Below are positions 1-8,828 of a DNA stretch of 64,000 nt, piece after piece (positions within the stretch are counted from its first letter, which is position 1; each line of letters starts with the position of its first letter). The position numbers and the translations under genes are program-made. The stretch is from Tumebacillus lacus. Lineage in GTDB: Bacteria; Bacillota; Bacilli; Tumebacillales; Tumebacillaceae. The notes under the pieces were generated by a model, which saw only the letters and a list, made by a program, of their open reading frames with translations, did no database searches and was not told the DNA's origin. The stretch spans positions 496,001 to 560,000 of the forward strand of contig NZ_JAPMLT010000002.1 of NCBI RefSeq assembly GCF_026410385.1. Reading direction: 5' to 3'.

Positions 1-758
1 CCACCGCCGTCAGCACGTCGACCGGCCGCGTGCAGTCGAGAGTCAGCACCTCGTCAGCCCAGCCGAGCTCCCGCAGCGCGTCGCAGGCCGCTTCGCCATA
101 CTCGACGGCGAAGATCTTGCCCGCCGGACCTGCCGAACGCCGCGCCTGAGCCAGCACCAGCGACCCGCTCTTGCCCCCGGCTCCGAGGATCACCACCGTG
201 TCGCCCGGCCGCACCAACTTTTCCGTCTGCGCCGGTGCGCCGCACACATCGAGCACCGCCAGCGCCATCCGGTCGGGCAGATCGTCCGGCAGCTTGGCAT
301 ACAGCCCCGACTCGAAGAGAATCGCTTGCCCTTTGATATCCGCCTGCCCCGTCTTGACATCGAGGGAGAGGATCTCATCGATGGTAAGCGGTGTCAGCGA
401 CAGCGACACCAGCGTGGCGATCCGGTCGCCCGGACGCAGATCGATCCGCCCGGCGAGGTCCGCTCCGACGGTGCGCACCCGGCCGATCAGCATGCCGCCG
501 GAGCCGGTCACCGGGTTGTGGTGCTTGCCGCGCTCCGCCACGATCCGCTGCATGTGCGCTCCGATCCGTGCCGGGTCGCCCGCCTCCGCCTCGCGGATCT
601 GCGCAAACGAGGCCGAGTCGATATTCAACGTCTCCACGTCGATCAAAATCTCATTGGCATACACATCCATCGTATTGTCGATCCGCCAGGCGGGCTGCGG
701 CATCGCGCCTTGCGGTTCCAGCACGCGGTGCAGCCCGTAGCGATGGCCCTGCTTCATC
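1..758 (-). CDS. kdd: L-erythro-3,5-diaminohexanoate dehydrogenase (3' end cut by window)
   Basis: Oxidises 3,5-diaminohexanoate to 5-amino-3-oxohexanoate with NAD(P)+ in the lysine fermentation pathway, acting in the cytosol. The minus strand reads 252 codons from ATG 758 without a stop and leaves the window, so perhaps 90-100 residues are missing. The N-terminal part has the family pattern MKQGHRYGLHRVLEPQGAMP, and a Rossmann nucleotide loop LGAGGKSGSL lies near residue 205. GAGGAGG sits about 9 bases before the ATG. A sigma-54 promoter lies 50 bases upstream and a sigma-54 activator gene is next door, so the pathway genes probably continue beyond base 1 as one inducible operon. The family call rests on recalled similarity. 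Confidence 0.85.
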
Positions 759-809
759 CTCGTCCACGCCTCCTCTGTCCACCAAAGTCACTTCTGCCTC
801 CTAAACATA

Positions 810-826
810 TGCAAGTTCCGTGCCAA
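810..826 (-). promoter_or_regulatory. Sigma-54 (-24/-12) promoter of kdd operon
   Basis: On the minus strand the site reads TTGGCACGGAACTTGCA. This matches the sigma-54 consensus TGGCAC-N5-TTGC exactly, including GG and GC spacing. Transcription would start near 798, about 40 bases before the kdd ATG. The neighbouring activator gene carries a sigma-54 interaction domain. Confidence 0.9.
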
Positions 827-831
827 AAATA

Positions 832-863
832 AAAAAGGCCCGAGAAAATAATTTCTCGCGCCT
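832..863 (-). terminator. Rho-independent terminator after the sigma-54 activator gene
   Basis: CGAGAAA (841-847) pairs with TTTCTCG (852-858), extended by GC pairs, and is followed on the minus strand by a T-rich tract. It separates the activator gene from the sigma-54 promoter. Confidence 0.75.
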
Positions 864-894
864 CGTCCATGCCCGCGGACTCTGCATGCTCTGC

Positions 895-2364
895 TCACTC
901 CCCCCGCTTGCCCGCCCGCGACAGTCGGTACTGCAACGTCTGCCGGGGCACCTGCAGCAGCTTGGCCGCCTGCTGCACATTGCCTTCCGTCTGCACCAGC
1001 GCCCGTTCGATCAACTCCTGCTCGACCTCGCCCATCACCTCGCGCAACGGCCGCACCGGCCCGTCCGGCACCACCAGCCCCGCCCCGGTTCCCCTTCCCC
1101 TCGGCAACCCCGCTCCAAAGCCTGTGCCCGTGCCTGCCCCGCCGCCCTGCCGCAGCGACCACGGCAGATGCTCCGTCTCGATCACATCGCCTTCCACGAT
1201 GTTCATCGCCCCTTCGATCGCGTGCTCCAACTCCCGCACATTTCCCGGCCATTCATAGGCGAGAAACCGCTCCCGCACAGCGGGCGACACCCCCTTCACC
1301 CGCTTGCCGAACGCCCGGTTGAACTTGTGCAAAAAATGATCCGTCAGCAGTTCCACATCGTCCCGCCGCTCCGCCAGCGACGGCAAGTGCAGCGACACCA
1401 CATTGAGTCGGTAGTACAGGTCTGCCCGGATCAGCCCCTCCTGCACCGCCGTCAGCGGATTTTGATTGGTCGCCGCGAGGATGCGCACATCGATCTCCGT
1501 CACCTTCGCATCGCCCACCCGCCGCACCAGCCCCTCCTGCAACACGCGCAGCAGTTTCGCCTGCAACTCCAATGGCATCGAGTTGATCTCATCCAAAAAC
1601 AGCGTCCCGCCGTCCGCCAGTTCAAACAGCCCGGGCCGGTTCTCCGCCCCGGTAAACGACCCCTTCACCGTCCCGAACAGCAGCCCTTCGAGCAGCGTCG
1701 CCGGCAACGCCGCACAGTTTTGCGCGATAAACGGCCGTCGGCTGCGCGGCGACGCATTGTGAATCGCCTGCACAAACAGCTCCTTGCCCGTCCCCGTATC
1801 GCCATACACCAGCACCGGCGAAGACGTCGTCGCCGCTCTCGCCGCCAGCTCCTTCACCTGCAGCATCTCACGATCCTGCGTCAAAATGCCGGCAAACGTC
1901 CATTTTGCCTCCATCGGCGGGCTCGTCCCGCGCCCCGCTTTGCCTTCCCGACGCGCCAGTTGCGCCTGCAGATCAACCAGCTTTTCATTGAGCACTTGCA
2001 GTTGCGTCAGATCTTTTGCCACCTCCAACGCCCCGATCAGCCGCCCGCCGGACAGGATCGGCAGCGTCGTGTTCACCGTGTGCACCTTCGAGCCGCGGAT
2101 GTTCGTATACACCTGCGACGTCGGCGGCACCGGCTGCCCGGACTCCAGCACGCGTAGCAGCGTCGAAGAAGAGCCGTCCAGCGACGGAAACACCTCCAGC
2201 ACATGCCGACCGATCACCTCAGCCGGGTCCAGCCCGTCAAACTTCGCCGCCGCATCGTTGTAATAGATCGTCATCCCCTGCCGATCCACCGCATGGATGC
2301 CTTCCTCGATGCTCGCCAGAATCGCTTTGAGCATCTCCACCGTCTCCGCCGTCTCCCGCTCCAT
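895..2364 (-). CDS. Sigma-54-dependent transcriptional activator (PAS-AAA+-Fis HTH)
   Basis: Enhancer-binding protein of 489 residues that remodels sigma-54 RNA polymerase with ATP. An N-terminal PAS domain (about 8-120) probably senses a metabolite. The AAA+ domain (about 160-390) has Walker A GDTGTGKE, a sigma-54 contact loop GSFTGA (a serine variant of GAFTGA) and Walker B LFLDEI. The C-terminus holds a Fis-type helix-turn-helix (about 447-485). It is transcribed toward kdd, whose promoter is sigma-54 type, so it very likely activates the lysine operon. An SD-like purine tract lies upstream of ATG 2364. The effector is unknown. Confidence 0.93.
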   Translation of the reverse strand: MERETAETVEMLKAILASIEEGIHAVDRQGMTIYYNDAAAKFDGLDPAEVIGRHVLEVFPSLDGSSSTLLRVLESGQPVPPTSQVYTNIRGSKVHTVNTTLPILSGGRLIGALEVAKDLTQLQVLNEKLVDLQAQLARREGKAGRGTSPPMEAKWTFAGILTQDREMLQVKELAARAATTSSPVLVYGDTGTGKELFVQAIHNASPRSRRPFIAQNCAALPATLLEGLLFGTVKGSFTGAENRPGLFELADGGTLFLDEINSMPLELQAKLLRVLQEGLVRRVGDAKVTEIDVRILAATNQNPLTAVQEGLIRADLYYRLNVVSLHLPSLAERRDDVELLTDHFLHKFNRAFGKRVKGVSPAVRERFLAYEWPGNVRELEHAIEGAMNIVEGDVIETEHLPWSLRQGGGAGTGTGFGAGLPRGRGTGAGLVVPDGPVRPLREVMGEVEQELIERALVQTEGNVQQAAKLLQVPRQTLQYRLSRAGKRGE

Positions 2365-2472
2365 CCCGTTCCGCCCCCTTTCTTCCCTCTCCCCCTATCT
2401 CTATGCGGTGCCCCCTGCCGTCCATGCCGAATATTCGGCACACTCGGCGCCCGCTTTTCGGCATCCGGGCAC

Positions 2473-2499
2473 AAAAAAACACCCTGCTCTCACAGGGTG
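2473..2499 (-). terminator. Terminator overlapping the end of the GNAT gene
   Basis: CACCCTG (2480-2486) pairs with CAGGGTG (2493-2499), followed on the minus strand by TTTTTTT. The TGA stop of the acetyltransferase (2490-2492) lies in the loop. Confidence 0.85.
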
Positions 2500-2948
2500 C
2501 GTGCAAAATGAATCCGATCCCGGCACGGAATGCCGTTTTCCGTGATCGGCTCGCTGTATTCCCGCAAAAAATAATCGTGCTCGATCCCGGTCATTCGAAA
2601 TCCAAGCTTTTGATAAAACGCCAGATTGCCGATGCTGGAGTTGCCTGTCGCCACCTTCACTTCGCGCACGCCTCGCTGCCGCAGCATCGTCAGCACCGCC
2701 TCCACCATCTGCTTGCCATGCCCTTGCCCTTGGTAACGCTCTCGGACCGAGACATTTTTCAACTCGACGACAGGTGTCGCTTCTTCCTCTGCCAGCACAT
2801 GCATCACACCGATCGTCTCGTCCTCCTCTGACAGCCAGGCGTACAGTTCCCCGACCTCCAGATAGCGTCGCACCGCTTCCTCCGACGGGTCGGCGAGCAG
2901 CAACAAAGGCAGATACGCATCGCGTCTCTTCTGAACAGCATGCAGCAT
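2490..2948 (-). CDS. GNAT family N-acetyltransferase
   Basis: Predicted acetyl-CoA-dependent acetyltransferase of 152 residues, a usual length for single-domain GNATs. Motif A with the pyrophosphate-binding loop is seen as RYQGQGHGKQMVEAVL around residues 70-85. The following NSSIGNLAFYQKLGFR segment is the typical motif B region. The acceptor substrate cannot be inferred. It is monocistronic: its own terminator overlaps the stop codon, and GGAGGG lies upstream of the ATG. Confidence 0.88.
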   Translation of the reverse strand: MLHAVQKRRDAYLPLLLLADPSEEAVRRYLEVGELYAWLSEEDETIGVMHVLAEEEATPVVELKNVSVRERYQGQGHGKQMVEAVLTMLRQRGVREVKVATGNSSIGNLAFYQKLGFRMTGIEHDYFLREYSEPITENGIPCRDRIHFARTL

Positions 2949-3049
2949 GTATGCAGTCCCTCCTCGAATCGATCCTGATACCGTTAAATTCGTTTCTCGC
3001 CCGCAAAAACCCTTTTGAAATGTAAAGAAAGTTCCTTCCCTCCTGCGTT

Positions 3050-3274
3050 CTACTCGTCTTTTTTAACTCCCTTTCCCTGCCGTTCTAACAGCAAGGGTAC
3101 CCGTTTTTGAAGTTGTGAACCGATCTTTCCCAGGTCCTTCGACTTGTAATGACCCCAGTATCCGTCCGGCGGGATCGACATCCCCAGCTCTTGGGCCAAC
3201 TCCCCTTTCATCCGCTCGACCATGTGCCGGACCTCTTCATCACTTATATCCCATCGCGTTCGTTTATCCCGCAT
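3050..3274 (-). CDS. Alpha/beta-type small acid-soluble spore protein (SspF-like)
   Basis: Protein of 74 residues. The segment from LAQELGM through GYWGHYKSKDLGKIGSQLQK and the basic C-terminus follows the pattern of minor alpha/beta SASPs such as SspF, which coat and protect DNA in the dormant forespore. AGGAGA lies before ATG 3274. Forespore (sigma-G) expression is expected from the family, but I could not pick out a convincing sigma-G promoter. The match is by pattern and is diverged from the major SASPs. Confidence 0.72.
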   Translation of the reverse strand: MRDKRTRWDISDEEVRHMVERMKGELAQELGMSIPPDGYWGHYKSKDLGKIGSQLQKRVPLLLERQGKGVKKDE

Positions 3275-3730
3275 TTTTTATCTCCTGTGTCAATAAAAGT
3301 TCAAAGCCTAAAAACTACACATTTGGTTCCGTGTAAAAAATGACTCTGTCTTTGTCGAAAACACCTGTCGATACGGCTCTATTCTTGCCAAGATCGGGCG
3401 AAAAGAGAACCGGGCATGAAAAATCCCTCACACACGCAAAAAAAGATGATTTTTTTCGACACGAAAGAGGAAGAAAGCCCCCGAACAGCATGTGACCGCG
3501 TCCTGGCCAGGATTTCGTCTATTAGATGTAATCTCCTTGCTTCCCCAGCATGGCCAACTCCACGCCTCGACAAGCTTTTACAAAATCTTAAAATTCCCAT
3601 CGAAACAATGGTTATTAATAGCAAATATATCTCAATTAAAATTTGTTGACATACGATCAATTCCCATTGTAATATGTGGCTACAGACAAACAGTCTGAAA
3701 AAAGAGATAACTTACAGGAGGTCATTCCAA
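3275..3730. other. Intergenic region upstream of the M4 array
   Basis: 456 bases separating the divergent spore-protein gene and first protease gene. A 77-codon plus-strand frame at 3416 has no good ribosome-binding site or recognisable product and is not called. The only clear signal is the protease promoter at its right end. The segment from about 3590 to 3700 is AT-rich. Confidence 0.6.
3646..3675 (+). promoter_or_regulatory. Promoter of M4 protease gene 1
   Basis: TTGACA (3646-3651), an 18-base spacer and TAATAT (3670-3675). The same architecture recurs before protease genes 3, 4, 5 and 6. Confidence 0.75.
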
Positions 3731-5275
3731 ATGAACAAAAAGCTCGTGACTACGCTCGTACTCTCCTCGCTCGTCGCTTCCGCATTCGCGTTTAACGCAG
3801 GTGCTGCAAACGACAAGCAGATCCTCAAAGACGAACAAGGCAAAACCCACAACGTTGTCGGCAAGCTCGGCAAAGTCAAAGGCGCTACCGCTGAAGAACG
3901 CGCATTCAACGCGCTCGACAGCGTCAAAGGCGAGTTCGGCTTTGCTCAAGCAAAAGGCAACTTCAAAGTAAAGAAATCGGAAGTTGACGAAGTGGGCATC
4001 ACCCACACCCGCCTCGACCAAACCATCAACGGCATTCCGGTTGCCGGCGGCGAGATGATCGTCCACGAAGCAAAAGGCGAACTGCAAGGCGTCACCGGCG
4101 AGTTCAAAGCTCTGAAGGCAAACACCGACAAAGCGTCCCTCTCCACCGCTGATGCAGTTGCAGCAGCCGTTGCAGCGACCGGCTTCACCGGCGAACTGTC
4201 CGAAGCAGCCAAGTCCGAACTGTTCTACGTAGCAGCAGACGGCGAAGCGAAACTGGCGTACAAAGTCATCATCCGCTACCTCGCAGAAGAGCCGGGCAAC
4301 TGGTCGGTCTTCGTAGACGCGACCGACGGCACCGTCCTCGAAACGATCAACGCCATCGAGTACGTAGTCGGCACCGGCACCGGCGTCGCAGGCGACACCA
4401 AGTCGATCAACACCACCTACAAAAACAGCACCTACTACCTGGAAGACCAAACCAAGTACATGTACACCCAAAAAGGTTCGACCATCGACACCTACAACTT
4501 CAACAACGGCACTTCGTCCCAGTACTACATGACCGACACCGACAACGTGTGGAACACCACCACCCAACGCGCCGGTGTTGACGCTCACTACTACGCGGGC
4601 AAAGTATACGACTACTACAAGAACACCCTGAACCGCAACTCCTTCGACGGCAACGGCGCGAAGATCATCTCCGGCGTTCACTACTCCACCAACTACAACA
4701 ACGCGTTCTGGAACGGCTCGCAAATGACCTACGGCGACGGCGACGGCGTACAATTCCGCGCACTGTCCGGCTCCTACGACGTGGTCGCGCACGAACTGAC
4801 TCACGCAGTCACCGAGCGCACCGCCAACCTGACCTACTCCTACCAGTCCGGCGCACTGAACGAGTCCTGGTCTGACGCAATGGCATCCGTCATGGATTCC
4901 GGCGACTGGCTGATCGGTGAAGACGTCTACACCCCGGGCACCGCCGGCGACGCCCTGCGCTCCATGTCCAACCCGGCTCTGTACGGCCAACCGGCTCACA
5001 TGAACCAATACGTGAACACCTCGTCTGACAACGGCGGCGTGCACACCAACTCCGGCATCCCGAACAAAGCGTTCTACAACTTCGCGACCGCTATCGGTTC
5101 CCGCGACGTAGCCGGCAAGATCTGGTACAAGGCGATCTCGACCTACATGACCTCCTCGACCAACTTCTCCGGCGCTCGTTCCGCAACCCTGCAAGCGACC
5201 ACCGCTCTGTACGGTTCCGGCTCCTCCTACTACACCGCTCTGCAAAACGCTTGGAGCGCTGTCGGCGTCAACTAA
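3731..5275 (+). CDS. M4 family neutral metalloprotease 1 (thermolysin-like), secreted
   Basis: Zinc endopeptidase of 514 residues made as a preproenzyme. Signal peptide about 1-25 (ends FAFNAGA), FTP-type inhibitory propeptide about 60-115, PepSY about 135-205, mature domain from about 211 (VVGTGTGVAGD). Zinc site HELTH at 354-358, third ligand E378 in GALNESWSD, transition-state residues Y369 and H438 (DNGGVHTNSG). The start was set at ATG 3731, which has AGGAGG 8 bases upstream; the longer frame from 3674 runs through the promoter region. First of seven tandem paralogues, with its own promoter and terminator. Expected to be exported by Sec, folded with its propeptide and self-processed. Confidence 0.96.
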   Translation: MNKKLVTTLVLSSLVASAFAFNAGAANDKQILKDEQGKTHNVVGKLGKVKGATAEERAFNALDSVKGEFGFAQAKGNFKVKKSEVDEVGITHTRLDQTINGIPVAGGEMIVHEAKGELQGVTGEFKALKANTDKASLSTADAVAAAVAATGFTGELSEAAKSELFYVAADGEAKLAYKVIIRYLAEEPGNWSVFVDATDGTVLETINAIEYVVGTGTGVAGDTKSINTTYKNSTYYLEDQTKYMYTQKGSTIDTYNFNNGTSSQYYMTDTDNVWNTTTQRAGVDAHYYAGKVYDYYKNTLNRNSFDGNGAKIISGVHYSTNYNNAFWNGSQMTYGDGDGVQFRALSGSYDVVAHELTHAVTERTANLTYSYQSGALNESWSDAMASVMDSGDWLIGEDVYTPGTAGDALRSMSNPALYGQPAHMNQYVNTSSDNGGVHTNSGIPNKAFYNFATAIGSRDVAGKIWYKAISTYMTSSTNFSGARSATLQATTALYGSGSSYYTALQNAWSAVGVN

Positions 5276-5292
5276 TCCACAACGAACCGCTC

Positions 5293-5326
5293 AAAACCCG
5301 TTGCTTTTGCAACGGGTTTTTTCTTT
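5293..5326 (+). terminator. Terminator after protease gene 1
   Basis: AAAACCCGTTGC (5293-5304) pairs with GCAACGGGTTTT (5309-5320), followed by a T-rich tract. Confidence 0.9.
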
Positions 5327-5346
5327 TTCTTTATTTTAATTCCATA

Positions 5347-5375
5347 TTGACGGATGGAAATACGTGTTATATCCT
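5347..5375 (+). promoter_or_regulatory. Promoter candidate of M4 protease gene 2
   Basis: TTGACG (5347-5352) and a possible TATCCT -10 (5370-5375) 17 bases later. It departs from the 18-base spacer and TTGACAGA form seen at genes 3-6. Confidence 0.5.
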
Positions 5376-5428
5376 TATGTTGCAAATTGATATTACAAAA
5401 ATAAACAAAGACACTGGGAGGCTCCATC

Positions 5429-6973
5429 ATGAACAAGAAATTAGTCGCGACGCTCGTGCTTTCTTCGCTCGCAGCGTCCGCGTTTGCGTTCAACGCAGGC
5501 GCAGCAAACGACAAACAAGTCCTGAAAGACGAGCAAGGCAACGTCCACAACGTCGTCGGCAAGCTCGGCAAACTGAGCGGCAAAACGGCTGAAGAGCGCG
5601 CGATGAACGCGCTGGACAGCGTCAAAGGCGAGTTTGGCTATGCCAAAGCGGCCGGCAACTTCAAAGTGAAAAAATCGTCGACCGACGACCAGGGCATCAC
5701 CCACACCAAGCTCGACCAAACGATCAACGGCCTGAAAGTATTCGGCTCCGAAGCGATCGTCCACGAAGCGAACGGCGAGCTGCAAGGCGTCACCGCCGAC
5801 TTCAAAGCCCTGACCGCCAACACCGACAAAGCGTCGCTCGCATCCCAAGACGCAATCGCAAAAGCGGTGGCTCACACCGGCTTCACCGGCGAGCTGTCGG
5901 AAGCCGCTCAGTCGGAACTGCTCTACTTCCCGCAAGACGGTCAAGCGAAACTGGCGTACAAAATCGGCGTCCGCTACCTCGGCGCGGACGAAGCGGGCAA
6001 CTGGCAGATCTTCGTGGACGCGGTCAGCGGCGACATCCTCGACGCGATCAACAAAATCGAGCATGTGGTCGGCACCGGCACCGGCGTCCTCGGCGACACC
6101 AAGTCGATCAACACCACCCTGCGCAACGGTCTGTACTACCTCGAAGACCAAACCAAATACATGTACACCCAAAAAGGCTCCACGATCAAAACGAACGACT
6201 TCCGCAACGGCACCGGCACCCAGACCCTGATGTCCGACTCGGACAACGTCTGGAACACCACCTCCCAACGCGCGGGCGTCGATGCTCACTACTACGCGGG
6301 CAAAGTGTACGACTACTACTACAACACCCTCGGCCGCAACTCGTACGACGGATTGGGCCGCACGATCATCTCCGGCGTTCACTACTCCACCAACTACAAC
6401 AACGCGTTCTGGAACGGCACGCAAATGACCTACGGCGACGGCGACGGCACCACCTTCCGCCCGCTCTCCGGCGCGCTCGACGTCGTGGCGCACGAACTGA
6501 CCCACGCTGTCACCGACTACTCGGCCGACCTCGTCTACTCCTATCAGTCCGGCGCGCTCAACGAGTCTTGGTCGGATGCGATGGCATCGGTCATCGACTC
6601 CAATGACTGGCTGATCGGCGAAGACGTCTACACGCCGAACACCGCGGGCGACGCGCTGCGCTCCATGTCCGATCCGAACGCATACGGCGATCCGGACCAC
6701 ATGAGCGAGTACGTAAACACCTCGTCCGACAACGGCGGCGTGCACACCAACTCCGGCATCCCGAACAAAGCGTTCTACAACTTCGCGACCGCCATCGGCT
6801 CCCGCGACGTGGCAGGCAAGGTCTGGTACCGTGCGCTGACCTCGTACATGACCTCCTCCACCAACTTCTCCGGCGCGCGCTCTGCCACCCTGCAAGCATG
6901 CGCGGCTCTGTACGGCAGCAACTCCTCCTACTACACCGCTCTGCAAAACGCTTGGACCGCAGTCGGCATTTAA
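5429..6973 (+). CDS. M4 family neutral metalloprotease 2 (thermolysin-like), secreted
   Basis: Preproenzyme of 514 residues, closest in sequence to protease 1. Signal peptide ends near FNAGA, then FTP and PepSY propeptide modules, with a mature domain beginning near HVVGTGTGVLGDTKS. HELTH, GALNESWSD and DNGGVHTNSG are all intact, so it should be active. It belongs to the subgroup with GEDVYTP after the active site, like proteases 1, 3 and 7. GGGAGG lies before ATG 5429. It has its own terminator, so it can be transcribed alone. Confidence 0.96.
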   Translation: MNKKLVATLVLSSLAASAFAFNAGAANDKQVLKDEQGNVHNVVGKLGKLSGKTAEERAMNALDSVKGEFGYAKAAGNFKVKKSSTDDQGITHTKLDQTINGLKVFGSEAIVHEANGELQGVTADFKALTANTDKASLASQDAIAKAVAHTGFTGELSEAAQSELLYFPQDGQAKLAYKIGVRYLGADEAGNWQIFVDAVSGDILDAINKIEHVVGTGTGVLGDTKSINTTLRNGLYYLEDQTKYMYTQKGSTIKTNDFRNGTGTQTLMSDSDNVWNTTSQRAGVDAHYYAGKVYDYYYNTLGRNSYDGLGRTIISGVHYSTNYNNAFWNGTQMTYGDGDGTTFRPLSGALDVVAHELTHAVTDYSADLVYSYQSGALNESWSDAMASVIDSNDWLIGEDVYTPNTAGDALRSMSDPNAYGDPDHMSEYVNTSSDNGGVHTNSGIPNKAFYNFATAIGSRDVAGKVWYRALTSYMTSSTNFSGARSATLQACAALYGSNSSYYTALQNAWTAVGI

Positions 6974-6988
6974 CACAATCGCCTGAAA

Positions 6989-7016
6989 GAGCCTCGCATA
7001 ACCGCGGGGCCTTTTT
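6989..7016 (+). terminator. Terminator after protease gene 2
   Basis: GCCTCGC (6991-6997) pairs with GCGGGGC (7004-7010), with one G-T wobble, followed by CTTTTT. Confidence 0.75.
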
Positions 7017-7036
7017 ATGTGATCCTGAAAAAATTA

Positions 7037-7066
7037 TTGACAGAAAACTCTTAGCAGATGTACGAT
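7037..7066 (+). promoter_or_regulatory. Promoter of M4 protease gene 3
   Basis: TTGACA (7037-7042), 18-base spacer starting GAA, then TACGAT (7061-7066). Same layout as the promoters of genes 4-6. Confidence 0.75.
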
Positions 7067-7123
7067 GTTCGTGCGGTTTCGACAAAATCCGCGTTACATG
7101 CCAAAAGGGAGGCACTTACAAAG

Positions 7124-8671
7124 ATGAATAAAAAATTCGTAGCGACCCTCGTCCTGTCCTCGCTCGTTGCATCTGCGTTCGCAATCAACGCAGGCGCCGC
7201 GTCGGACAAGCAGACCCTGAAAGACGAAACGGGCAAAGTCCACTCCGTGGACGGCAAGCTCGGCAAACTGAACGGCAAGACCGCAGAAGAGCGCGCCCTG
7301 AGCGCAATCGAAAAAGTAAAAGGCGACTTCAAGATCAAAGCTGACTCCAAGTTCAAGTCCAAGTCGTCGCACAAAGACGAAAACGGCACCACCCACACCA
7401 AGCTGAACCAAACGATCAACGGCATCCCGGTCTTCGGCTCCGAACTGATCGTGCACGAAGCGAACGGCGACCTGCAAGGCGTCTCCGGCGACTACAAAGC
7501 GCTGACCGCAAACGCGGACAAAGCGTCCCTGACCGACGCAGCTGCGATCGACGCAGCGGTTGCAAGCACCGGCTTCACCGGCGAGCTCTCCTCCCCGGCC
7601 CAAGCGGAATTGGTCTATTTCCCGCAAGGCGACCAAGCAGTTCTTTCTTATAAAGTAAACGTATCTTACCTCGCGGACATCCCGGGTCGCTGGACGGTCT
7701 TTGTCAACGCGGTTGACGGTTCCATCGTCAGCGCGACCAACAAGATTGAATCGGCAACCGGCGTAGGCGTTCTGGGCGACTCCAAAACGATCAACACCAC
7801 CGCAAAAAGCGGCACCTACTACCTGGAAGACCGCACCAAGTACATGACCACCTACCAAGGCAACTCGATTAACACCTATAACTTCAACTACGGCACTTCG
7901 TCCCAGTACTACTTCACCGATGCGGACAACTACTGGAACTCCACCGTACAGCGTGCGGCTGTTGACGCGCACTACTACGCGGGCAAAGTGTACGACTACT
8001 ATAAGAACTCCCTCGGCCGCAACTCCTACAACGGCGCGGGTGCTGCGATCATCTCCGGCGTTCACTACTCCTCGAACTACAACAACGCGTTCTGGGAAGG
8101 CACGCAAATGGTCTACGGCGACGGCGACGGCTCCACGTTCCGCGCTCTGTCCGGCGCGTATGACGTTGTCGCGCACGAACTGACCCATGCCGTGACCGAG
8201 CACACCTCCGGCCTGATCTATGAAAACCAATCCGGCGCTCTCAACGAGTCCTGGTCTGACGCAATGGCTGCTGTCATGGACTCCGCAGACTGGCAGATCG
8301 GTGAAGACGTCTACACCCCGGGCATCTCCGGCGACGCACTGCGTTCCATGTCCGACCCGGCTTCCGAAGGTCAACCGGCGCACATGAACCAATACCAGAA
8401 CCTGCCGAACACCGAAGCAGGCGACTGGGGCGGCGTGCACACCAACTCCGGCATCCCGAACAAAGCGTTCTACAACTTTGCCACTGCAATCGGTTCCCGT
8501 GCAAACGCGGGCAAAGTCTGGTACACCGCTTCCCGTGACTACATGACCTCCACCACCAACTTCTCCGGCGCACGCGCAGCGACCCTGAAGGCGGCGGCAG
8601 CTCTCTACGGCTCCACCTCTTCGACCTACACCGCTCTGGCAAACGCTTGGAGCTCGGTCGGCGTATATTAA
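7124..8671 (+). CDS. M4 family neutral metalloprotease 3 (thermolysin-like), secreted
   Basis: Preproenzyme of 515 residues with signal peptide, FTP/PepSY propeptide and thermolysin domain. Zinc site HELTH, GALNESWSD and GGVHTNSG are present. It has a small insertion before the acid histidine (QNLPNTEAGDWGGVH), which replaces the TSSDN loop of its neighbours. That loop shapes the substrate cleft in the family, so specificity may differ. The start is ATG 7124, preceded by AGGGAGG; the frame opens 22 codons earlier but inside the promoter region. Own promoter and terminator. Confidence 0.95.
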   Translation: MNKKFVATLVLSSLVASAFAINAGAASDKQTLKDETGKVHSVDGKLGKLNGKTAEERALSAIEKVKGDFKIKADSKFKSKSSHKDENGTTHTKLNQTINGIPVFGSELIVHEANGDLQGVSGDYKALTANADKASLTDAAAIDAAVASTGFTGELSSPAQAELVYFPQGDQAVLSYKVNVSYLADIPGRWTVFVNAVDGSIVSATNKIESATGVGVLGDSKTINTTAKSGTYYLEDRTKYMTTYQGNSINTYNFNYGTSSQYYFTDADNYWNSTVQRAAVDAHYYAGKVYDYYKNSLGRNSYNGAGAAIISGVHYSSNYNNAFWEGTQMVYGDGDGSTFRALSGAYDVVAHELTHAVTEHTSGLIYENQSGALNESWSDAMAAVMDSADWQIGEDVYTPGISGDALRSMSDPASEGQPAHMNQYQNLPNTEAGDWGGVHTNSGIPNKAFYNFATAIGSRANAGKVWYTASRDYMTSTTNFSGARAATLKAAAALYGSTSSTYTALANAWSSVGVY

Positions 8672-8684
8672 GATCAATTCCATT

Positions 8685-8722
8685 TAAATGGAGCCCTGCT
8701 TATCGCAGGCCTCCATTTTTTA
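8685..8722 (+). terminator. Terminator after protease gene 3
   Basis: AAATGGAG...CCCTGC pairs with GCAGG...CTCCATTT, followed by T residues. Confidence 0.85.
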
Positions 8723-8742
8723 TAAAATTTTCTGAATATATA

Positions 8743-8772
8743 TTGACAGAATGTTCACCGCCGTCGTACAAT
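8743..8772 (+). promoter_or_regulatory. Promoter of M4 protease gene 4
   Basis: TTGACA (8743-8748), 18-base spacer starting GAATG, then TACAAT (8767-8772). Confidence 0.8.
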
Positions 8773-8828
8773 TAACTCAGCAAGACACAGATAAATAGAA
8801 ATCAAAAACCACAGGGAGGTCTTTACAG

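Noticed and set aside
820-2157. 445-codon plus-strand frame opposite the sigma-54 activator
   Set aside because: It is an Arg/His/Pro/Gln-rich shadow of the activator gene on the other strand; no ribosome-binding site and no domain. The same holds for other long antisense frames across the window (for example opposite the M4 genes and ger operon).
3416-3649. 77-codon frame before protease 1
   Set aside because: No convincing SD, composition follows the AT-rich intergenic DNA, and no recognisable protein features.
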